From the NCBI GenBank assembly GCA_029891385.1, contig CM057227.1, forward strand, positions 61,195,567 through 61,259,566: DNA of 64,000 nucleotides, read 5' to 3'. Every line of letters starts with the position of its first letter. The stretch's first letter is position 1. Positions 60,787 through 64,000 of this stretch are shown piece after piece. This DNA comes from Erythroxylum novogranatense. Lineage: Eukaryota; Streptophyta; Magnoliopsida; Malpighiales; Erythroxylaceae. The notes under the pieces are model-generated. The model saw only the letters and a list, made by a program, of their open reading frames with translations, made no database searches and had not been told where the DNA came from. The translations under genes were made by a program, and so were the position numbers.

Positions 60787-61192
60787 TAACTTCACATAAT
60801 TGGAGAATAATGAAGAACATATGAATCTTCCATTTATTTGCAGTCTAGATGCTAGAATTCGGCTTATTTTGAAATGGATCGAAGGCATTATACCTCGAAC
60901 ACTACAAAAAATTCTCTTCTCATAGTCCTTAGAACTTTGCTTTTGTTAGTGGGCTAGGTCTTTATTAGAACTTGAGTTAAGCTATTCCTACTGTATTAGC
61001 TCACCTAAATGGTCTTCTGCCATATGTGACATACAATACGCCTCAGTGTTCTTTTGTCAAAAGATTCCTTGAGATTAACTTATATTGCTAAACAACGGAT
61101 TTCTAGTTCTGTAAGATGGTTTTTGTTTCTGTAAAATGGAACATGATAGGTCATCCATGCAATGGTTAAGTTGTTGGCAAGTCAGCACGGTG
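60787..61192. other. 3' flank of the chlorophyllase gene
   Basis: Probable 3' UTR and short intergenic sequence. There is no further ORF and I saw no repeat. Confidence 0.5.
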
Positions 61193-62650
61193 TGTAGAAG
61201 AATAAAAACAAATTTTTTTCGTTTGATTTCCTAGAAATCCGAATTAATTTAAATTATATAACATGACTAGTATATGCAAACAATAAAATATGAATCATAA
61301 ATTTATACCTTATTGTGTAACTTAATATTTTTCTTGAAGTTTACCTCAAATTGTTCCTGAAATTGATTCATCACAACTACTATACCTGCATACAAATATG
61401 ACTTTTAACACTATCCGCACTAACAAACCGAGATAACTTTTTTCAAGAATAAACTGAGAGAACTTTATACGCGTTTACACCTATTAATAATAAAGTTTAG
61501 ACCTTTTAGTCATTTAATTCTAATCTTAATTCAACTTTAATTGGAATTAAAATTAATTCTAATTAAATACTAATTGGGCTTATATAAGATTCAATATCCT
61601 ACTTTTTTAGAACTTTACAATTAAGTCTAATTTTATTAAATTACATGTTTTGTCATCAACCATTCTTTGAGTGTAACACATTAAGATCCTAAATATTTTA
61701 GCAATGGATATATATTATAACCCTAAACTGTGTCTATGTTTAGATAAATTAAACTTATTTAATTTTTCTTTAATTCTATAATTAAATAATTTATATTCAT
61801 AGATCAAGACCGACATCTAACAAGATATCCTAATGATGTAAATATTAGAAATGTCAAAATGATTTTGATTAACCTTTAAGACATGATTTTTCTCAGATAA
61901 TTCAATCCTTTGATCATAAAATGTTTTGATCGGACATAGATCTAGAGTTAATATCTACTATATTTGAGTCTAATCATATTAGTTCTCTTTGTTAGTAATT
62001 GATTCTATTAATGAAAATTTAAAGTTATTTTAAAATTATCATTCTACCTCATTCAAGGAATTTTCGATCAATATTAATAAATAACAATAGAATATTTTCT
62101 CTATTCACTTTAGGGTGATGAATCCTATATTGATCACTCAACTATCTCGATATAGTTTATGCTATATTTAATGACTACCAATTGAGCTATCCTTAGAAAA
62201 GATAAGTTATAAATAGTATCAAAAATAACAATCCTTATATAATTGGAGATCTCAAGTGAAATAATCACTTAAAATTCTAAATGGTATTCTAATGTTTAGT
62301 TCAATGAATTTGTTCTCTAACAAACACCTATATATTTGTTTAAGTATATCTATACTTTTATGAGATCGACTATTTCTTTTATAAGGAATAACATATTGTG
62401 TGTTAACCTTTTATACTCGATAATATTCATCTTGATAGAACAACAATCGAGAACAATTTTGGGATAATACATAAATACAATATGAATCTCATAATTATGA
62501 TCTCATCATAATTTTATTTTCAATCTACATTTATCATATAGATTTATCTTACTCTTTATTTAATTAAAAATAAGCATAATATTAATAATACCTTTAACAA
62601 TTATATCATACAAATACAACCAACAATTGACTCTAGGGTATAAACTAACA
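61193..62650 (-). mobile_element. Degenerate solo LTR related to the 1.9 kb family, copy 4
   Basis: On the minus strand it starts TGTTAGTTTATACCCTAG, resembling TGTTAGAGTAATGCCCTAAA of copy 2. Its + strand left end TGTAGAAGAATAAAAACAAA resembles TGTAGGAAAATC and the GAAAACAAAAATTTTTG block of the other copies. Intermediate phrases (ATGATGAGATCATAATT, GATATCTTGTTAGATG) keep the family's order loosely. It is shorter (1458 bp), more A/T-rich and has no clear duplication, so it is older or a related subfamily. Confidence 0.5.
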
Positions 62651-64000
62651 ATTTCTCATGTGTACTAAGCCAACTGTTTAAGTTTCTTATACCATATCTC
62701 CATATAACGACCAAGCTATTATTGGGACAATGGTTTAGTTAGAGAATATAGACGATTCTCTATTTAATGCTACCTTAAATATTACAGCTCTCATCTCAGT
62801 TACCATCATCATTAAGAGAAGCTACCTAAATACGTACTTAAATCTTAGATGAGAACTTAACTCCTTTCATATGCCTAATGCATCTAATGTCCTATTGTAC
62901 AAAAGTATATCAATTTCATCAAAGAACTCCTTGTTCCAAACAACTATTTCAACCTTACTAATGTGACTTACCGAGGGACATTTGGAACTATTTAGACCTG
63001 GGAAAACCCTAGGGTTGACCTAAAATGGGAAAGACTATCTAAAGAAAGAGAACGAACCCTAGAGAGAGCTCTAACTTTTGCCACTTTGGGAAACTCCAAG
63101 ATGAAAGAAGAAAAATGAGAGGAGCGGGTTTCTGTTGCTATTGTTTTCCTGAGCCATCCCGATCCTGTCCAAGTGACATTTTCTTTTCATCTTGTTATTT
63201 CCTTTCTTTGAATGTGTAAGATGGATATGGTGATGTTGATGGATTTGGTGTTGGACCATGATCTTTGAGTGAAATTTAGAATTATAAAATGAAATGAAAT
63301 GAGTGGTCTTTGTATATGTATTGTGTTAGAGATATTTTGAGCTTTAAGAAAGTTGATGAGAAATGAATTTTTGGGTTTTGATGTTTTTAATAATTGTGTA
63401 AATTTGTATGGGTTATGGAAGTTAAAGTGAATGAGTTGATTGAAAATTTAGTTAAAAATCAAGAAATAAAGAGAAAAAGTGTGAGAATATGAAGAATGAG
63501 AAAAGTTTGATTTTTTGGCTATAGAGAGTTGACTTTTTGATTTAGGCAAAATTTGAAAAAATGATCTTTATGAAACTTGAAGATTATGTTGAGAGCTTTC
63601 TGTCGCCATAAAGTTTGATATTTTTCGATATTAAAAGTGAAAGTTATGATCAGTCAAAGTTCAGGATTATTTTGCTTTGTTTGTTAAATATGCTATTAAG
63701 AGTAATTTTATGTGTACTGTTATGAGACCACTTTTTGTATTGATATGGTTTAAATTGAGTTAAGTGATCTTCCTGAAAGTCATATGAGATTCTCCAATCT
63801 TTACAATGATGTATATTATGCAATTAGTGGATGTGAGAATTGGAAGATGTGAAATTTGGAAGTTTGGGTGTGTTGTAGGTTGATCTATGTTATGGCAGAA
63901 TCTTTGATTGAGAAATTGACCTAGTTAGAGGTTGAATTAGCCTTTAAGTTCTTCATGAAAGTTGAAGATTTTGATTTGATCTTTATTTTGATATAAAGTA
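62651..64000 (+). mobile_element. LTR-like sequence, unassigned, cut by the window edge
   Basis: No gene is seen. From about 62990 the style matches the transcribed part of gypsy LTRs in this window: AACCCTAGAGAGAGCTC, and then repeated phrases such as GAAACTTGAAGATTATG, AAAGTTATGATCAGTC and CATGAAAGTTGAAGATT (63560-63980). The middle of the solo LTR at 9115-13038 reads similarly. No terminal repeat is visible in the window. Confidence 0.35.

Noticed and set aside
1..64000. Search for tRNA, rRNA or an organellar insertion
   Set aside because: Apart from primer-site matches to tRNA ends I found no complete cloverleaf with paired A and B boxes, no rRNA-like stretch and no plastid gene. A dedicated scan could still find a diverged one.

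Overview
This is a plant nuclear window, most likely from a eudicot. It is AT-rich, its two host genes have spliced introns, and most of the rest is Ty3/gypsy LTR retrotransposon sequence with a hAT transposon and MITEs. Only two intact host genes are supported. One is a five-exon gene for an HR-like lesion-inducing (HRLI) membrane protein at 22955-24529. The other is a two-exon chlorophyllase gene at 58969-60786. Both are on the + strand.

Left part (1-20465). An LTR tail ends at 752. It is followed by worn Athila/Tat-type gypsy fragments (753-3169). Next is a nest of insertions: an old minus-strand solo LTR (about 3170-20465) is interrupted by a 0.2 kb MITE and by a 14.2 kb + strand LTR retrotransposon (4757-18981, 5-bp duplication ATTTT). 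That retrotransposon has lost protease, RT, RNase H and most of integrase. It carries three younger solo LTRs: 7023-8952 in its 5' LTR, 9115-13038 in its leader, and 15460-17303 in its 3' LTR. Each has a recognisable 5-bp duplication.

Middle (20466-25213). A degenerate minus-strand Athila/Tat RT precedes the HRLI gene and its flanks.

The hAT block (25222-43620). One hAT transposon is bounded by terminal inverted repeats and a perfect 8-bp duplication CTTCTAAC. It is about 5.5 kb without its insertions, and its minus-strand transposase is a pseudogene. It is split by an 11 kb minus-strand chromovirus-like (Tekay/Del type) retrotransposon (28487-39493) and a 1.9 kb solo LTR (41003-42900). A roughly 64-bp tandem repeat fills the hAT leader.

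Right part (43621-64000). An 8.1 kb non-autonomous LTR element (44118-52202, duplication TTAAT) has complete LTRs, primer-binding site and polypurine tract, but its 3.3 kb interior has no recognisable gene. Tat/Athila LTR debris, a LINE RT zinc-binding fragment and a PIF/Harbinger-like MITE follow, and then the chlorophyllase gene. A degenerate fourth copy of the 1.9 kb LTR family and further LTR-like sequence close the window.

I see no operon-like or defence cassette. The main points of interest are the dateable nesting order, a CGCGAC-rich island shared by several LTR families, non-autonomous elements, and a systematic CAGT/CAAG-type disagreement between paired LTRs that may be a sequencing artefact at methylated CHG sites. 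All calls rest on reading the sequence; no database search was run.
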